In this document: piece by piece, positions 62,539 through 64,000 of the stretch | Position numbering within the stretch: the stretch's first letter is position 1 | Layout of the letters: the number at the start of each line of letters is the position of its first letter | DNA from: Taudactylus pleione | Lineage: Eukaryota > Chordata > Amphibia > Anura > Myobatrachidae | DNA length: 64,000 nucleotides | Direction of reading: 5' to 3' | Assembly (NCBI GenBank): GCA_031769625.1 | Contig: JAUIMM010000741.1 | Span: forward strand, 62,001 to 126,000 | Translations under genes and position numbers: made by a program | The notes under the pieces: model-generated | The model's input: the letters and a program-made list of their open reading frames with translations, nothing else | The model's database searches: none | What the model was told of the DNA's origin: nothing

Positions 62539-64000
62539 TCACACACACTTACACAGGCTCTGACCTTACTCAGGAATTACTAACCTCATCACACGCAGTG
62601 ATTACACAAGACTGAGAGACCATCAGTAACATGGAGTACCATCACAGCCTCACAAACACTTACACAGGCTCTGACCTTACTCAGGAATTACTAACCTCAT
62701 CACACGTAGTGATTACACAAGACTGAGACACCATCAGTAACATGGAGTACCATCACATCCTCACACACACTTACACAGGCTCTGACCTTACTCAGGAATT
62801 ACTAACCTCATCACACACAGTGACTACACAAGACTGAGACACCATCAGTAACATGGAGTACTATCACATCCCCACACACACTTACACAGGATCTGACCTT
62901 ACTCAGGAATAACTAACCTCATCACACACAGTGATTACACAAGACTGAGAGACCATCAGTAACATGGAGTCCCATCACAGCCTCACACACACTTACACAG
63001 GCTCTGACCTTACTCAGGAATTACTAACCTCATAACACACAGTGACTACACAAGACTGAGAGACCATCAGTAACATGGAGTACCATCACATCCTCACACA
63101 CACTTACACAGGCTCTGACCTTACTCAGGAATTACTAACCTCATCACACACAGTGACTACACAAGACTGAGATACCATCAGTAACATGGTGTACCATCAC
63201 AGCATCACACACACTTACACAGGCTCTGACCTTACTCAGGAATTACTAACCTCATCACACACAGTGACTACACAAGACTGAGAGACCATCAGTAACATGG
63301 AGTACCATCACATCCTCACACACACTTACACAGCTCCTATCTTACTCAGGAATTACTAACCTCATCGCATGCAGTGATTACACAAGACTGAGAGACCATC
63401 AGTAACATGGAGTACCATCACAGCCTCACACACACTTACACAGGCTCTGACCTTACTCAGGAATTACTAACCTCATCACACACAGTGATTACACAAGACT
63501 GATAGAACATCAGTAACATGGAGTACCATCACATCCTCACACACACTTACACAGGCTCTGACATTACTCAGGAATTACTAACCTCATCACACGCAGTGAT
63601 TACACAAGACTGAGAAACCATCAGTAACATGGAGTACCATCACATCCTCACACACACACTTACACAGGCTCTGACCTTACTCAGGAATTACTAACCTCAT
63701 CACACACAGTGATTACACAAGACTGAGAAACCATCAGTAACATGTAGTTCCATCACAGCATCACACACACTTACACAGGCTCTGACCTTACTCAGGAATT
63801 ACTAACCTCATCACACACAGTGATTACACAAGACTGAGAAACCATCAGTAACATGTAGTACCATCACAGCATCACACACACTTACACAGGCTCTGACCTT
63901 ACGCAGGAATTACTAACCTCATCACACACAGTGATTACACAAGACTGAGAAACCATCCGTAACATGGAGTACCATCACATCCTCACACACACTTACACAG
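62539..64000 (+). repeat. Third, partial copy of the 17-mer higher-order repeat
   Basis: The same markers recur at 62858 ('gtactatcacatcccc') and 63648 (extra-CA monomer), 3,771 bp after the second copy, and the match continues to the window edge. The 1.9 kb between the second and third copies (60654-62538) is made of related monomers in another order (for example the extra-CA monomer at 61319, 1,442 bp after the one at 59877). Confidence 0.78.

Larger units (their letters stand above)
52082..64000 (+). repeat. Satellite array 4, 111-bp monomer, about 97 copies, open to the right
   Basis: 'ccatcagtaacatgg' recurs at 52084, 52195 and 52306, giving a 111-bp period that persists to the window edge. 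Each monomer reads accatcagtaacatggagta, ccatcacagcctcacacaca, cttacacaggctctgacctt, actcaggaattactaacctc, atcacacacagtgattacac, aagactgag. Variation is at fixed sites (agcc/atcc after 'ccatcac', cacaca/cacgca before 'gtga', gagaga/gagaaa/gagaca). Occasional monomers have one extra CA or a missing G (ggctctg/gctctg). Two 549-bp elements interrupt the array near its left end. No open frame of note runs through the monomer. It is satellite DNA by organisation. Confidence 0.97.

Noticed and set aside
1..64000. CRISPR array
   Set aside because: Repeats are head-to-tail monomers without unique spacers, and the context is eukaryotic.
1..64000. Telomeric repeats, CENP-B box, rRNA, tRNA or snRNA genes
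   Set aside because: No TTAGGG series, no convincing CENP-B-type box and no cloverleaf or rRNA-like segment was seen by eye on either strand. A dedicated scan would be needed to exclude weak matches.

Overview
This window is eukaryotic, repeat-dominated DNA with no supportable protein-coding, tRNA or rRNA gene. About 59 of the 64 kb is four sequence-unrelated tandem arrays, with monomers of about 71, 61, 48/43 and 111 bp. Short non-coding spacers carrying small non-autonomous DNA-transposon-like elements separate them. The transposon ends (a fold-back element with GATTGGTTGCTATGGGCAAC, a CAGTGGCGTAACTAG-type hAT-like end, GGGCCTGATTCA-type ends) resemble repeats I associate with amphibian, especially anuran, genomes. 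That assignment rests on memory and is only moderately secure. The setting looks like heterochromatin, either pericentromeric or an interstitial satellite cluster.

Layout. 1-4885: array 1, 71-bp monomers, entering from the left edge. 4886-6439: non-coding spacer with a 159-bp fold-back MITE-like element. 6440-6830: a DNA transposon cut off at its right side. 6831-9080: array 2, 61-bp monomers, closed by one inverted, diverged monomer (9081-9126) that looks like the surviving arm of a palindromic MITE. 9273-9636: a hairpin-rich 364-bp element with perfect 8-bp target-site duplications. About 9932-50110: array 3, roughly 850 monomers of 48 bp (43 bp in a deletion variant), with several layers of higher-order repeats. 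These include a nearly identical 9,632-bp tandem duplication and a later, overlapping 5,014-bp duplication. 50111-52081: spacer with further transposon fragments and hairpins. About 52082-64000: array 4, 111-bp monomers, running off the right edge. It holds two copies of a 549-bp PIF/Harbinger-like element that were multiplied together with the surrounding satellite.

No genes work together here. What the window records is satellite birth and growth: an array apparently grown from a transposon arm, a transposon captured and copied as part of a satellite, and very recent multi-kilobase expansions. Long open frames in array 3 exist in all three forward frames because the monomer is 16 codons long without stops. 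They are not treated as genes.
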